Shown here one piece after another: positions 32,345 to 41,354 of a stretch of DNA of 64,000 bases. Every line of letters starts with the position of its first letter. The stretch's first letter is position 1. The DNA lies in the NCBI RefSeq assembly GCF_000717875.1, contig NZ_JOCT01000010.1, positions 111,110 through 175,109 of the forward strand, given 5' to 3'. A model generated the notes under the pieces. It ran no database searches. It had not been told where the DNA came from and worked only from the letters and a program-made list of their open reading frames with translations. The DNA comes from Streptomyces sp. NRRL S-455 (lineage in GTDB: Bacteria > Actinomycetota > Actinomycetes > Streptomycetales > Streptomycetaceae). The position numbers and the translations under genes were made by a program.

Positions 32345-33853
32345 TCAGGCCTTGAGCCGGGCCATCCACGCCTCGACCTCGTCCGCCTGCCGCGGCAGGC
32401 CGGCCGAGAGGTTCTCATTGCCGTCCTCGGTGACGAGGATGTCGTCCTCGACGCGCACGCCGATGCCCCGATACTCCTTCGGCACCGTCAGGTCGTCCTC
32501 TTGGAAGTACAGTCCCGGCTCCACGGTCAGGCACATGCCCGGCTCCAGCACGCCCTCGACGTACATCTCGGTCCGGGCCGCGGCGCAGTCGTGCACGTCC
32601 AGGCCGAGCATGTGACCGGTGCCGTGCATGGTCCAGCGGCGCTGCAGCCCCAGCTCCAGGACCTTCTCCACGTCCATGTCGCCGAACAGGCCCCACTCGA
32701 CGAGCCTGGAGGCGAGGACGCGCTGAGCGGCCCGGTGGAAGTCGCGGTACGGGGCACCCGGCCGCACCGCCGCGATGCCGGCCTCCTGGGCCTCGTAAAC
32801 CGCGTCGTAGATCTTGCGCTGCAGGGGCGTGAACCGGCCGTTGATCGGCAAGGTGCGGGTCACGTCTGCGGTGTAGAGATTGCGGGTCTCCACGCCGGCG
32901 TCGAGCAGCAGCAGTTCACCGTCGCGGACCGCGCCGTCGTTGCGCACCCAGTGGATGGTGGTGGCGTGTGGCCCGGCGGCGGCGATCGTGCTGTAGCCGA
33001 CGTCGTTGCCCTCGACGCGGGCGCGCAGGAAGAACGTGCCCTCGATGTACCGCTCCGACGTGGCCCGCGCCTGGTCGAGGGAGCGGACGACGTCCTCGAA
33101 GCCACGGGTGGTGGCGTCGCAGGCGAAGCGCAGGTCGGCGATCTCGAACTCGTCCTTGATCCGGCGCATTTCGGAGAGGAAGACGCGGAACTCCTCGTCG
33201 CGTTCCGCAGTGACCTTCTCGGTGAGGGCCTCCTCGATGCCGGCGTCGTAGCCGCGCAGCAGGCGGACCGGGCCTGTGCCCTCCCGGAGCGCGTCGGCGA
33301 GGATGCGGACGTCCTCGCAGGGCAGGCCGAGAAGTCGCTCGTTCTCGCCGAGGCTGTTGCGGCGGCCGTCCCACAGCTCGCCGCGGTCGGAGAGCCAGAA
33401 CTCGCCGTTCTCCCGGTCGGATCGTGGCAGGAGGTAGGCGGTGGCCTCGTGGCCGCCCTCCTCCCGGGGTTCCAGCACCAGTACCCCATTCTCGGTCTGG
33501 TCGCCCGTCAGATACGTGTAGTCGGAGGAGGGACGGAACCGGTAGACCGTGTCGTTGGCGCGGACCTTCAGGTTGCCGGCCGGGATCACCAGGCGCTCGC
33601 CGGTGAAGCGGGCGGACAGCTCGGCGCGGCGGCGGGCCGTGTGCCAGGCCTGCGGGATCGGCTGCAGGTCGTGCTGCTCGGTGTCGGCCCAGCCTTGCTT
33701 CATGTTCTCGGCGAGCTGCTCACTCACGTCCCGCTCCAGACCGTTCTTGCGCTGTTCAACGGCCTCGCTCGCCTCGTCCTCCGGGATCTCCGCGGTCTCC
33801 GGGACCGGGAGTCCCCGGCCGATCTCCTGGCTCTCAAGCGTCTGCTCCGTCAC
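32345..33853 (-). CDS. pepP: Aminopeptidase P family metallopeptidase (Xaa-Pro aminopeptidase)
   Basis: The 502-residue protein has an N-terminal creatinase-like domain and a C-terminal pita-bread domain. The metal-binding residues are readable in order: LLLLDAGVETRNLYTADVTR (both Asp), TGHMLGLDVHDC (His), LTVEPGLYFQ (Glu) and GVRVEDDILVT (last Glu). HWVRNDG and the RWTMHGTGH stretch fit the substrate site. The enzyme removes an N-terminal residue in front of proline. An extended, Glu-rich N-tail of about 60 residues is typical of Streptomyces PepP. Its position inside a biosynthetic region is notable: it might be a resistant target copy or a peptide-trimming enzyme. GTG 33853 has GGAGG seven bases upstream. 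Confidence 0.9.
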   Translation of the reverse strand: MTEQTLESQEIGRGLPVPETAEIPEDEASEAVEQRKNGLERDVSEQLAENMKQGWADTEQHDLQPIPQAWHTARRRAELSARFTGERLVIPAGNLKVRANDTVYRFRPSSDYTYLTGDQTENGVLVLEPREEGGHEATAYLLPRSDRENGEFWLSDRGELWDGRRNSLGENERLLGLPCEDVRILADALREGTGPVRLLRGYDAGIEEALTEKVTAERDEEFRVFLSEMRRIKDEFEIADLRFACDATTRGFEDVVRSLDQARATSERYIEGTFFLRARVEGNDVGYSTIAAAGPHATTIHWVRNDGAVRDGELLLLDAGVETRNLYTADVTRTLPINGRFTPLQRKIYDAVYEAQEAGIAAVRPGAPYRDFHRAAQRVLASRLVEWGLFGDMDVEKVLELGLQRRWTMHGTGHMLGLDVHDCAAARTEMYVEGVLEPGMCLTVEPGLYFQEDDLTVPKEYRGIGVRVEDDILVTEDGNENLSAGLPRQADEVEAWMARLKA

Positions 33854-33978
33854 GCCGCCTCCATCGTATGGGAAAGCATGAACAATACTCCGCCCAAAAT
33901 ATTCGAATCACCCGAGTGGAGGCATTTCGGCCGATGTCAAGCCCGGAGCTGTTGTGTGGCGCACCGAATAAACTCCCA

Positions 33979-34008
33979 TTGACAGCCGGTGATCTCCGGC
34001 CTTAGCAT
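33979..34008 (+). promoter_or_regulatory. Candidate promoter of the MFS-led operon
   Basis: TTGACA (33979-33984) is an exact -35 consensus, followed after 18 bases by TAGCAT (34003-34008), four of six matches to -10. It lies about 150 bases before the GTG of the MFS gene. A perfect 6-bp inverted repeat, GGATGA-N7-TCATCC, lies between promoter and gene at about 34114-34132 and could be an operator. No other gene lies in the 302-base gap 33854-34155. Confidence 0.45.
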
Positions 34009-34155
34009 GACGAGCCATCATATAGGGCGAACGCTACGGGGGTTGTCGCCGCTGAGTCACGGCAGTTGGTTCCTAATCGGTGGCGGATCGACTTTTCTCG
34101 ACCCCAGAACCTCCGGATGATTTCGAGTCATCCATTCTGTGCTGACAGGAGAATT

Positions 34156-35409
34156 GTGTCCGAGAGTGCGTCGCCGTCGAATTCCGGACTGGGTTCCTAT
34201 CTGCGATTACTGAGGTCGCCCGGCGCTGGCGCGCTGGCCTTCTGGGGAATGGTCGGCCGGTTCCCGATCGCCATGCGCTCCATCGGCTGTCTGATGCTGA
34301 TCTCGGCCGTCACCGGATCGTTGGGCGACGCCGGCACGGTGGCGGCGGCGATGCTCATCTCTCAGGGAGTGGCAGCCCCGTTCCTCGGACGCTTGGCTGA
34401 CCGACACAGCCAGCGCAAGGTGTTGCTCACCACCTGCCTGGGTCATGCGGTCGGCATGACACTGCTGCTGGTGTCGATCGGGCTGGAGCTTCCGCTATGG
34501 GCCATGGTCGCCGCGGCCGTGGTCACCGGGTGCACTTCCGTTTCGTTCACCGGCTTCATGCGGGCGCGCTGGGCGGCGTTCGTCGACCAGAGTGCGCTGC
34601 GTACCGCGTACGCCATGGAGTCCATGCTCGACGACACGATCTTCCTCCTCGGACCGCTGCTGGTCACCGTGTTGAGCTCGTCGGTGTACCCGGCAGGAGG
34701 GCTGGTCGCCTGCGCGATTCTGACCGTGACCGGCTCGATCTTCGTGGCGCTGCACCGGCGGTCCGAGCCGACGAGCGTCCAGAAGCCGGGCGAGCGTCCT
34801 CAGCGGGCGATCACGGTGCCCGGGGTCTGGGTGCTGATGATCGCCTACGCTGGCATGGGCTTCCTGTTCGGGGCGGTCGACGTCACGATGATCGCGTTCG
34901 CCCAGGAGCGATCGGCGCCCGGTCTCGGCGGTGTGCTGCTGGCGCTGATCGCGGTGGGCAGCCTTGTCGCCGGGGCGGTCTATGGCGCCGTCAACTGGCG
35001 TGTGCCGCAGGTCAGACTGCTCGCGGTCACTACCTGTGTGCTGACGCTCAGCGCGGTCCCCCTGGCCTTCGCAGACTCCCTTCCCGTGATGGCCGTCCTG
35101 GCGGTCGTCGCGGGCGTCGCGGTCTCGCCCGCCCTGATCGCGGGCAGCACGCTCCTCGAATCGGTGGCTCCGAAGGGCGCCCTGTCCGAGGCGTTCTCCT
35201 GGCTCAACAGTTGCGGCGCCCTCGGCATCGCGTCGGGCACTGCCGTCGGCGGGCAACTGGCCGACCTGGCCACTTCTGCGCATGCCGCATGGGCGGGGGC
35301 TGCCGGCGGACTCGTCGCCCTGGTGCTGAGTCTCGTCGGACAGTCGGTGCTGCGGAGGGGGGCGTTGGCCGCGCAGCCGGCTCCTGAAATGGCAACAGCA
35401 GAACAGTGA
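34156..35409 (+). CDS. MFS transporter with an early TTA codon
   Basis: The 417-residue protein has about twelve hydrophobic segments and the MFS loop motif GRLADRHSQRKVLLTT after span 2. A central soluble loop RRSEPTSVQKPGERP divides the two halves. It is the likely exporter for the second gene set. GTG 34156 (VSESASPSNSG) has ACAGGAG five bases upstream; the longer frame from 34066 lacks one. Codon 18 is TTA (34207-34209), so translation should stall at once without the bldA leucyl tRNA. This would make the whole coupled operon subject to developmental control through polarity. Confidence 0.88.
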   Translation: MSESASPSNSGLGSYLRLLRSPGAGALAFWGMVGRFPIAMRSIGCLMLISAVTGSLGDAGTVAAAMLISQGVAAPFLGRLADRHSQRKVLLTTCLGHAVGMTLLLVSIGLELPLWAMVAAAVVTGCTSVSFTGFMRARWAAFVDQSALRTAYAMESMLDDTIFLLGPLLVTVLSSSVYPAGGLVACAILTVTGSIFVALHRRSEPTSVQKPGERPQRAITVPGVWVLMIAYAGMGFLFGAVDVTMIAFAQERSAPGLGGVLLALIAVGSLVAGAVYGAVNWRVPQVRLLAVTTCVLTLSAVPLAFADSLPVMAVLAVVAGVAVSPALIAGSTLLESVAPKGALSEAFSWLNSCGALGIASGTAVGGQLADLATSAHAAWAGAAGGLVALVLSLVGQSVLRRGALAAQPAPEMATAEQ

Positions 35410-35426
35410 AGAACGAGGACAGAGTT

Positions 35427-36293
35427 GTGAATACAGCGCATTCTGTGTCCGGGCGGGACAGTATCGGGGGCCTATCGGTTCCCCGTATCTCGTTCGATGA
35501 GTTCCTGGCCTTCGGGCGGCAAGCCCTCATCCGGGCTGACGTCCCGGTGGTCATCACCCTGCCGAAGGGCGCCCAGGGCCTGGGTCGCGACGGCGTGGCC
35601 GAGCGCCTCGGCGACATGACGGTCACCCTGTTCACCGAGCCGGGCAACAAACAGAACCGGGAGCGGTGGACTACCAGGGAGATCAGGCTACGTGAGTTCT
35701 TCGAGGACGACCGGCACATGAACGATCCCAGCACGTGGAACCGCATCGTCTCGAACTTCCGCAACAGCCCGACCGACGTCAACGCGATCCTCGGCTTCGA
35801 CGCGGGGAGGCTCTTCGACTACCGCGGCCCCATGAACGCCGCCAACCTGTGGATCAGTCACAAGGGCGTGTTCACCCAGAGTCACTTCGACGAGCTGGAG
35901 AACTTCAACATCTGCCTGGAGGGCAGCAAGCGGTTCGTCCTGGCTCCTCCCGGCTTCTGGGAGTACTACCCAAGGTCGCTCAGGCGCGGGTTCGGCGACA
36001 AGTCGCAGGTCTTCGACTTCGACGACGTGGACTGGGCGCGCTATCCGAAGCTCGCCGCCAAGCTCGCCCAGCGGCGCGAACTGGTCCTGAAGCCCGGCGA
36101 GATGCTCTATCTGCCTCTCGGCTGGTGGCACCAGGCCGAGTCGCTGGACGACATGAACATCAATATGAACTTCTGGCTGCGCGACCCGAAGATATTTCGC
36201 CGCCCGTACGTGCTTGGCGTGGCGATCTACACCGCGGTCTACCGGAAGCTCAAGGGCGTCTACAACTACGAACCGGCGGATACCACGTCATGA
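35427..36293 (+). CDS. Cupin/JmjC-type Fe(II)/2-oxoglutarate oxygenase
   Basis: The 288-residue product has the JmjC/cupin_8 core: NLWISHKGVFTQSHFDELEN supplies the H-x-D/E pair (SHFDE), a Lys-like 2-oxoglutarate anchor lies in the following GSKRFVLAPPGFWEYY, and the distal His is in LYLPLGWWHQAESLDD. Members hydroxylate amino-acid side chains of proteins or free and carrier-bound amino acids; several act in peptide antibiotic routes. GTG 35427 has GAGGAC six bases upstream; GTG 35406, overlapping the MFS stop, is the alternative. It is joined to the next gene by an ATGA overlap, so the two are translated together. Confidence 0.8.
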   Translation: MNTAHSVSGRDSIGGLSVPRISFDEFLAFGRQALIRADVPVVITLPKGAQGLGRDGVAERLGDMTVTLFTEPGNKQNRERWTTREIRLREFFEDDRHMNDPSTWNRIVSNFRNSPTDVNAILGFDAGRLFDYRGPMNAANLWISHKGVFTQSHFDELENFNICLEGSKRFVLAPPGFWEYYPRSLRRGFGDKSQVFDFDDVDWARYPKLAAKLAQRRELVLKPGEMLYLPLGWWHQAESLDDMNINMNFWLRDPKIFRRPYVLGVAIYTAVYRKLKGVYNYEPADTTS

Positions 36294-37570
36294 CCGAGCG
36301 CCAGACCATCACCCCCACCCACCGGTACCGCAACAACGACAAGCTGATCGGTATCGGCAACGAGTTCTGGGACATGTCGGAGCGCCACGGCCTGGCCGGG
36401 ATCGTGGCCGACTTCGACGCCGAGACGGGAGTCCTGCGCGCCACCGAGGGCCATGAGTTCATCCCCGCGGGCCACGAGTTCGTCAACTTCAGCTGCTGCT
36501 CGTACCTGGATCTCGACTCCCACCCCAAGGTGATCGAGGGTGCCGTCGATGCACTGCGCCGCTACGGCGTGCTCGACCACTGCATCGCCCGCAGCCGGGT
36601 CCAGATCCCCGCCATGCAGGAACTGGAGACCTCACTCGGGGAGCTGTTCGGCGCCCAGGTCGTCTGCTCCATCGCCGCCAGCACCGCGACCTTCGGCCTG
36701 CTCCCGCTGATTGCCTCCGGCCATTTGGGCAACGGCCCCCGGCCATTGATGATCTTCGACAAGAACGCCCATGTGTCGATGGCCAACGTCAAGCCGGTCT
36801 GCGCCGACGAGACCGAGGTCGTCACCTCCCGCCACCACGACCTTGAGTTCATCGAGGACATGTGCAAGAAATACGCCCAGGTCGCCTACGTCTGCGACGG
36901 CAGCGACAGCCTGGGGGGCTACGCGCCGGTGAAGGAACTCGCCGACCTCCAGGACAGGTACGGCCTGCTGGTCTACTATGACGACTCGCACTCGCTGTCG
37001 GCGTACGGCGAGCGGGGCATCGGCTACGTCCGTACGCACAACCCGGCCAAGGATGAGCGCACCATCACGGTGGTCACCCTCAACAAGGCATTCGGCACCA
37101 GCGGTGCGGCGATCGTGCTCGACGGGCAGTCCAAGGAGACGCTGCGCATCATCGAGCGTTTCGGCGGCGCCCTGAACTACTCCCAGCTCCTGGACACCGC
37201 TTCGGTGGGAGCCGGCCTCGCCTCGGCGGAGATCCACCGGACCGACGAACTGACCACGCTGCAGAGCCGCCTCTACCGCAACATCGAGCTCTTCGACTCG
37301 CTGATCCACACCGACCAGGGCGGCAGCACCTTCCCGATCCGGCTGGTGCCGATGAGCGACGTGACCGTGATCGAGGCGGGCCGTCGCGTCATCGAGGCCG
37401 GGTTCTACGTCTCCCCGGTGTTCTTCCCGATCGTCGCGCGCGGCACGGCGGGCCTGCGGGTCATGATGCGCGCGGGCCAGACCGAGCAGCAGATCCGCGA
37501 CTTGGGCAAGGTGCTGGTTGAGGTGGGCGCCCGCCCGGCCGGCCCGCTCGCGGCCGAGGCGGCCCGGTGA
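36290..37570 (+). CDS. Alpha-oxoamine synthase family PLP enzyme (KBL/AONS/SPT type)
   Basis: The 426-residue fold-type-I PLP protein matches the alpha-oxoamine synthase family. Visible are NFSCCSYLDLDSHPKVIEGA (opening substrate loop), YVCDGSDSLGGYAPVKEL, YYDDSHSLSAYGERGIGY (D-x-x-H contact) and VTLNKAFGTSGAAIVLDG with the Schiff-base Lys. Family members join an amino acid to an acyl-CoA with loss of carbon dioxide to give an alpha-amino ketone. The catalytic loop is TLNKAFG where most members have TLSKAFG, and DDSHS replaces DEAHS, so the substrate may be unusual. It is coupled to the JmjC gene (ATGA) and to the CitE-like gene (TGATG). Confidence 0.88.
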   Translation: MTERQTITPTHRYRNNDKLIGIGNEFWDMSERHGLAGIVADFDAETGVLRATEGHEFIPAGHEFVNFSCCSYLDLDSHPKVIEGAVDALRRYGVLDHCIARSRVQIPAMQELETSLGELFGAQVVCSIAASTATFGLLPLIASGHLGNGPRPLMIFDKNAHVSMANVKPVCADETEVVTSRHHDLEFIEDMCKKYAQVAYVCDGSDSLGGYAPVKELADLQDRYGLLVYYDDSHSLSAYGERGIGYVRTHNPAKDERTITVVTLNKAFGTSGAAIVLDGQSKETLRIIERFGGALNYSQLLDTASVGAGLASAEIHRTDELTTLQSRLYRNIELFDSLIHTDQGGSTFPIRLVPMSDVTVIEAGRRVIEAGFYVSPVFFPIVARGTAGLRVMMRAGQTEQQIRDLGKVLVEVGARPAGPLAAEAAR

Positions 37571-38472
37571 TGGGCGCGGCCCGGGCCATCCCCCGCAGCA
37601 TCCTGTACACGTCGGCGCTCTCCCTCGACCAGGTCGTCAAAGCCTGGTCGTACGACGCGGACCTCCATGTGATCGACCTGGAGGATTCGGTCCCGCCGCA
37701 GCAGAAGGCGGCGGCGCGAAACGTGTGCCGGGCAGCCCTGGAGAAGGCCCCCGAGCCGGCGAACGTCGCCGTGCGCGTCAACGAACTGGGCACCATGGAG
37801 GCGGTCCACGACCTGCTGATGCTTGCTGAGTGTCCAGTCAAGCCCGGCTTCGTCGTGATGACCATGGTCGACTCCGCGACTGAGGTCGCCCTGGTGCGCG
37901 ACACCCTTGCCTCGGCGGGTGTGCATCCGCAGATCTATGTGACCCTGGAGACGCCCCGTGCCGTCGCCGGCGTCGACGCAATCGCGGAGGCAGCCGACGG
38001 CCTGGTGCTCGGCTCTGCCGATCTGGCCGCCACCATGGGCGTCGAGATCACCTGGGCGAACATGCTCCCGGCGCGGCAGGCGATGGCGATGGCCTGCGCC
38101 CGCTACCGCACGGCCTGCATCGACACCGCCAACTTCCGGCTCGGTGAGCCCGCGGCGCTGGCCGAGGAGATCGCCCGCATCCACGAGCTGGGCTTCCAGG
38201 GCAAGGTGACTGTGCACCCGGCCGAACTGGCTGCGATCAACCGCGCACTGCGGCCCGATCCGGAAGAGCTGCGCCGGGCCCGGCGCGTCACCGAGGCCGT
38301 GCTAGCGGCCGACGGCGGTGTCGCGCTCCTGGACGGGAGCATGGTCGGCCCGCCATTCGCCCGCATGGCCCGTACGACGGTGGCGCTCGGGGATGCGTGG
38401 GCGCAGCGGTTCGGGCGCAGCGCCAAAGGCACGTGGAGCGACGGCGAGGAGGCAGCCCATGACCGTCGTTGA
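37570..38472 (+). CDS. CitE-like HpcH/HpaI aldolase (malyl-CoA lyase/citrate lyase beta type)
   Basis: The 300-residue TIM-barrel protein has CitE-family motifs: RSILYTSALSLDQVVKAWSY, HVIDLEDSVPPQQKAAARN (metal-binding Glu-Asp), IYVTLETPRAVAGVD and GLVLGSADLAATMG, then GKVTVHPAELAAIN with the CoA-proximal segment. Relatives catalyse reversible aldol condensation or cleavage between an acyl-CoA and a 2-oxo or glyoxylate partner. With the MaoC hydratase at 41333-41854 it could make a branched or unsaturated acyl-CoA for the alpha-oxoamine synthase. Its ATG overlaps the stop of the previous gene by one base. The 3' end overlaps the next gene by 14 bases. Confidence 0.85.
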   Translation: MGAARAIPRSILYTSALSLDQVVKAWSYDADLHVIDLEDSVPPQQKAAARNVCRAALEKAPEPANVAVRVNELGTMEAVHDLLMLAECPVKPGFVVMTMVDSATEVALVRDTLASAGVHPQIYVTLETPRAVAGVDAIAEAADGLVLGSADLAATMGVEITWANMLPARQAMAMACARYRTACIDTANFRLGEPAALAEEIARIHELGFQGKVTVHPAELAAINRALRPDPEELRRARRVTEAVLAADGGVALLDGSMVGPPFARMARTTVALGDAWAQRFGRSAKGTWSDGEEAAHDRR

Positions 38473-39388
38473 CGACACCACCGGCATCACGCCCGGAGCC
38501 GTACCCCCCGTCTCCGTCGCCGTCATCGGCACTGGGGCCATTGGCCAGGACCTGGTCAGCAAGGCGCACCGCTCCGAAATCCTGGAGTGCGCCGTGGTGG
38601 TCGGACGCAGCCCCGACTCCGCCGGCCTCCGGTACGCCGCCAGGCTCGGCTACCCGACATCGTCGGACGGGATCGACGCGATCCTCGCCGCGCCGCGGCC
38701 ATTCGATGTCGTCTTCGACGCCACCAACGCCATGGCGCACGCCGAACACTGGCGGCGACTTGAACCGCTGGGCACGCTGCTGATCGACATGACGCCCAGC
38801 AAGATCGGGCAGATGGTTGTGCCGACCGTCACCGGCACGCAGGCGCCGATGGTGCGCAACATCAACCTGATCAGCTGCGGCGGGCAGGCGTCGGTTCCGA
38901 TCGCGCACGCGCTCGCCAACCGGTTCGACGTGGAGTACATCGAGGTCGTCTCCACCGTGGCCTCCACAATCGCGGGCCGCGCGACCCGGCTGAACCTCGA
39001 CGAGTACGTGGCCACGACGCAGCACGCCGTCACCGCGTTCTCCGGTGTACGCGACACCAAGGCGGTCCTCAACATCAGCCCTGCCGTCCCCCCGGCACCC
39101 TTCCGGACGGCCGTCCACGCGGTCGCCCCGGGAGCCGACGCCGAGGCGGTGCGCGCCGTCGTCGCCACAGCGGCCGAACAGGTCCGGGCCGTCCAGCCCG
39201 GCTACGAGGTCGTCGCCTGTACGGTGAGCGGCGACCGGATCACTGTCTCCCTGGAGGTCATGGCGGACAGCGAGGTGCTTCCGCCGTACGCCGGGAACCT
39301 CGACATCATCAACTCGGCGGCCATCATGGTCGCCGAGCAGCATGCTGCCCGGCTCATCTCGGCAGTCCGGACGGGGGAGCGCCGATGA
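38459..39388 (+). CDS. Acetaldehyde dehydrogenase (acylating), MhpF/DmpF family
   Basis: The 309-residue protein has [19 protein letters not shown] (NAD-binding loop), [17 protein letters not shown] and [18 protein letters not shown] with the catalytic Cys of this family. Later, [16 protein letters not shown] matches the C-terminal signature. The enzyme interconverts an aldehyde and acyl-CoA using NAD and in catabolism channels acetaldehyde from the aldolase encoded next. Here it is embedded in a biosynthetic operon without any aromatic meta-cleavage genes, so it may run in the reducing direction or use another aldehyde. GAGGAGG lies just upstream of ATG 38459. Confidence 0.9.
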   Translation: MTVVDDTTGITPGAVPPVSVAVIGTGAIGQDLVSKAHRSEILECAVVVGRSPDSAGLRYAARLGYPTSSDGIDAILAAPRPFDVVFDATNAMAHAEHWRRLEPLGTLLIDMTPSKIGQMVVPTVTGTQAPMVRNINLISCGGQASVPIAHALANRFDVEYIEVVSTVASTIAGRATRLNLDEYVATTQHAVTAFSGVRDTKAVLNISPAVPPAPFRTAVHAVAPGADAEAVRAVVATAAEQVRAVQPGYEVVACTVSGDRITVSLEVMADSEVLPPYAGNLDIINSAAIMVAEQHAARLISAVRTGERR

Positions 39389-40401
39389 GCTCCGTGACGA
39401 TCCACGACCCGACGCTGCGCGACGGCCAGCACGCGGTGCGGCACCAGCTCGGCGCCGCCCTGCTGCGTGGGTACGCGGAAGCCGCCGACGCCGCGAGGAT
39501 CCCGGTGGTGGAGGTGGGCCACGGTAACGGCCTGGGCGCCTCCTCGCTCCAGGTCGGACGGGCCGCAGTCAGCGACGACGAGATGCTGTCGACCGTGCGG
39601 GAGGCGCTGACCACCAGCAAGATGGGCGTCTTCATGCTGCCCGGCTGGGGCACCTCCGCCGATCTGCGCAAGGCTGTCGTGCACGGGGCCGACATCCTCC
39701 GTATCGGTGTGCACTGCACCGAGACGTCGCTGGCCGAGCGCCACCTCGAATTCCTGCGGGCAGAGGGCGCCGAGGCGCATTGCGTGCTGATGATGAGCCA
39801 TATGGCAACGCCCGCCGAGCTGGCCGAGCATGCGGCGAAGGCCGTGGGGTACGGGGCGCAGGCGGTCGGCATCATGGACTCCGCCGGCCACTTCCTGCCC
39901 GAGGACGTCACCGAGCGGATCGGCGCGATCGCCGGGACCGTCGACGTGCCCGTGATCTTCCACGGGCACAACAACCTCGGCATGGCCGTCGCCAACTCGG
40001 TGGCCGCCGCCGGGGCGGGCGCCACGATCATCGACGGCTGCGCACGCGGCTTCGGTGCCGGGGCGGGCAACACCCAGCTGGAGGTGCTCGTTCCGGTCCT
40101 GGAACGCACCGGGTTCCGCACCGGAATCGACCTGTACGCGCTGCTCGACGCCGCCGAGTTCGCGGAGCGGGAACTCATGCCCGCACCACCGGTCACCGGC
40201 TCACTGAGCATCGTCAGCGGTCTGGCCGGAGTCTTCTCAGGGTTCAAACACCAGGTGCTCGACCACGCCGTGCGCGCCGGGGTCGACCCGCGCGACGTGT
40301 TCTTCGAACTCGGCAGGCGCCAGGCCATCGCCGGTCAGGAGGACTTGATTGTCGACGTCGTCGCCGAGCTGAGCACCCGTAAGGACGGCAGGGTCGCATG
40401 A
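39385..40401 (+). CDS. 4-hydroxy-2-oxovalerate aldolase, MhpE/DmpG family
   Basis: The 338-residue HMGL-like TIM barrel shows [19 protein letters not shown] (catalytic Arg, Asp and His), [17 protein letters not shown] and [17 protein letters not shown] with the two metal His, followed by the C-terminal communication domain. It normally splits 4-hydroxy-2-oxoacids into pyruvate and an aldehyde passed through a tunnel to the acylating dehydrogenase; the preceding gene encodes that partner with an ATGA overlap. In a biosynthetic cluster the pair may instead join an aldehyde to pyruvate to build a hydroxy-oxoacid. The next gene overlaps by four bases. Confidence 0.92.
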   Translation: MSSVTIHDPTLRDGQHAVRHQLGAALLRGYAEAADAARIPVVEVGHGNGLGASSLQVGRAAVSDDEMLSTVREALTTSKMGVFMLPGWGTSADLRKAVVHGADILRIGVHCTETSLAERHLEFLRAEGAEAHCVLMMSHMATPAELAEHAAKAVGYGAQAVGIMDSAGHFLPEDVTERIGAIAGTVDVPVIFHGHNNLGMAVANSVAAAGAGATIIDGCARGFGAGAGNTQLEVLVPVLERTGFRTGIDLYALLDAAEFAERELMPAPPVTGSLSIVSGLAGVFSGFKHQVLDHAVRAGVDPRDVFFELGRRQAIAGQEDLIVDVVAELSTRKDGRVA

Positions 40402-41354
40402 CAGGACCGTTGATGATTACCGCCGGGGACATGGCGGGCGAGGAGCGTCTGCTCGGCGTGATCGACGCGCTGGCCGACGCGTTCGCCGATCTCTCCGCGG
40501 GCAGGACCGCCTCGCCGTCGCGGACCGTCGTCCAGCACGGCCTGCAGCGGGAGCTGCTGGCAGGGACGGCGGTCTGGGAGCGGCGTGGAGTGGGCAGCGT
40601 CAAGATCACCACGCTCACTCCGGACAATCCCGACCGCGGCCTGCCGCTGATCCACGGCGTGGTGGTGCTCACGGACCTGGAGACCGGGCGAGTCACGGCG
40701 CTGCTGGAGGGCGCCGAGCTGACCGCCGTCCGCACGGGCGCGGTCGCGGCTCTCGCGACCCGCCTGTGTGCCCCGAAGGACGCTGAGGACCTAGCCCTCA
40801 TCGGTGCCGGGGTGCAGGCGCGGGCGCTGGTACGGGCGGTGTCGGCGGTCCGCCCGGTTCGCTCGGTGCGGGTGTTCTCTCGCACCCGTGCCCGTACGGA
40901 GACGTTCGCCCAGTGGGTACGGGACACATCGGGCCCCGCGGTGCAGGTCACGGTGTGCGACACCGCCCGGGATGCCGTGCTGGACGCCCAGATCGTCTGC
41001 ACGGCGACCTCGACCAGCGACCGCACGCACCTCGTGGCCGCCGACTGGTTGTTCCCCGGGGCACACGTCAATGTGATCGGCGGCACCCACGAGGACGCGG
41101 TTGAGGTCGAACCGGCGCTGCTCGCGGACGCGTTCGTCGCCGTGGAGAAGCGGTCCGTAGCCGTCGAGGAAGCCGCCGAGGTACGGGCCGCGCTCGCCGC
41201 AGGACTGATCGGCGAACATCAGCTGGTCGAACTGGGCGCGCTGGTGGACGGGTCGGCCGCAGCGGATGGCCGTACCTCGGTGTTCCGCGGCGTTGGCATG
41301 GCCATCGAGGACACGGCCGCTGCGACAGCGCTCTACGAGGCTTCGTGCGGCTGA
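40398..41354 (+). CDS. Ornithine cyclodeaminase / mu-crystallin family protein
   Basis: The 318-residue protein has the OCD/mu-crystallin pattern: [40 protein letters not shown] (the highly conserved T-x-x-R-T-G-A), a Rossmann loop [17 protein letters not shown] and [15 protein letters not shown]. Family members include amino-acid and ketimine reductases and cyclodeaminases that work through an imine and NAD(H). It could reduce or cyclise an amino-ketone from the alpha-oxoamine synthase, or reductively aminate the oxoacid from the aldolase. Its ATGA overlap couples it to the aldolase. The 3' end overlaps the convergent MaoC gene by 22 bases. Confidence 0.9.
   Translation: MTGPLMITAGDMAGEERLLGVIDALADAFADLSAGRTASPSRTVVQHGLQRELLAGTAVWERRGVGSVKITTLTPDNPDRGLPLIHGVVVLTDLETGRVTALLEGAELTAVRTGAVAALATRLCAPKDAEDLALIGAGVQARALVRAVSAVRPVRSVRVFSRTRARTETFAQWVRDTSGPAVQVTVCDTARDAVLDAQIVCTATSTSDRTHLVAADWLFPGAHVNVIGGTHEDAVEVEPALLADAFVAVEKRSVAVEEAAEVRAALAAGLIGEHQLVELGALVDGSAAADGRTSVFRGVGMAIEDTAAATALYEASCG

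Noticed and set aside
32258..33982. Plus-strand 574-aa ORF opposite the aminopeptidase P gene
   Set aside because: Antisense shadow; the minus-strand gene has all metal ligands in order.
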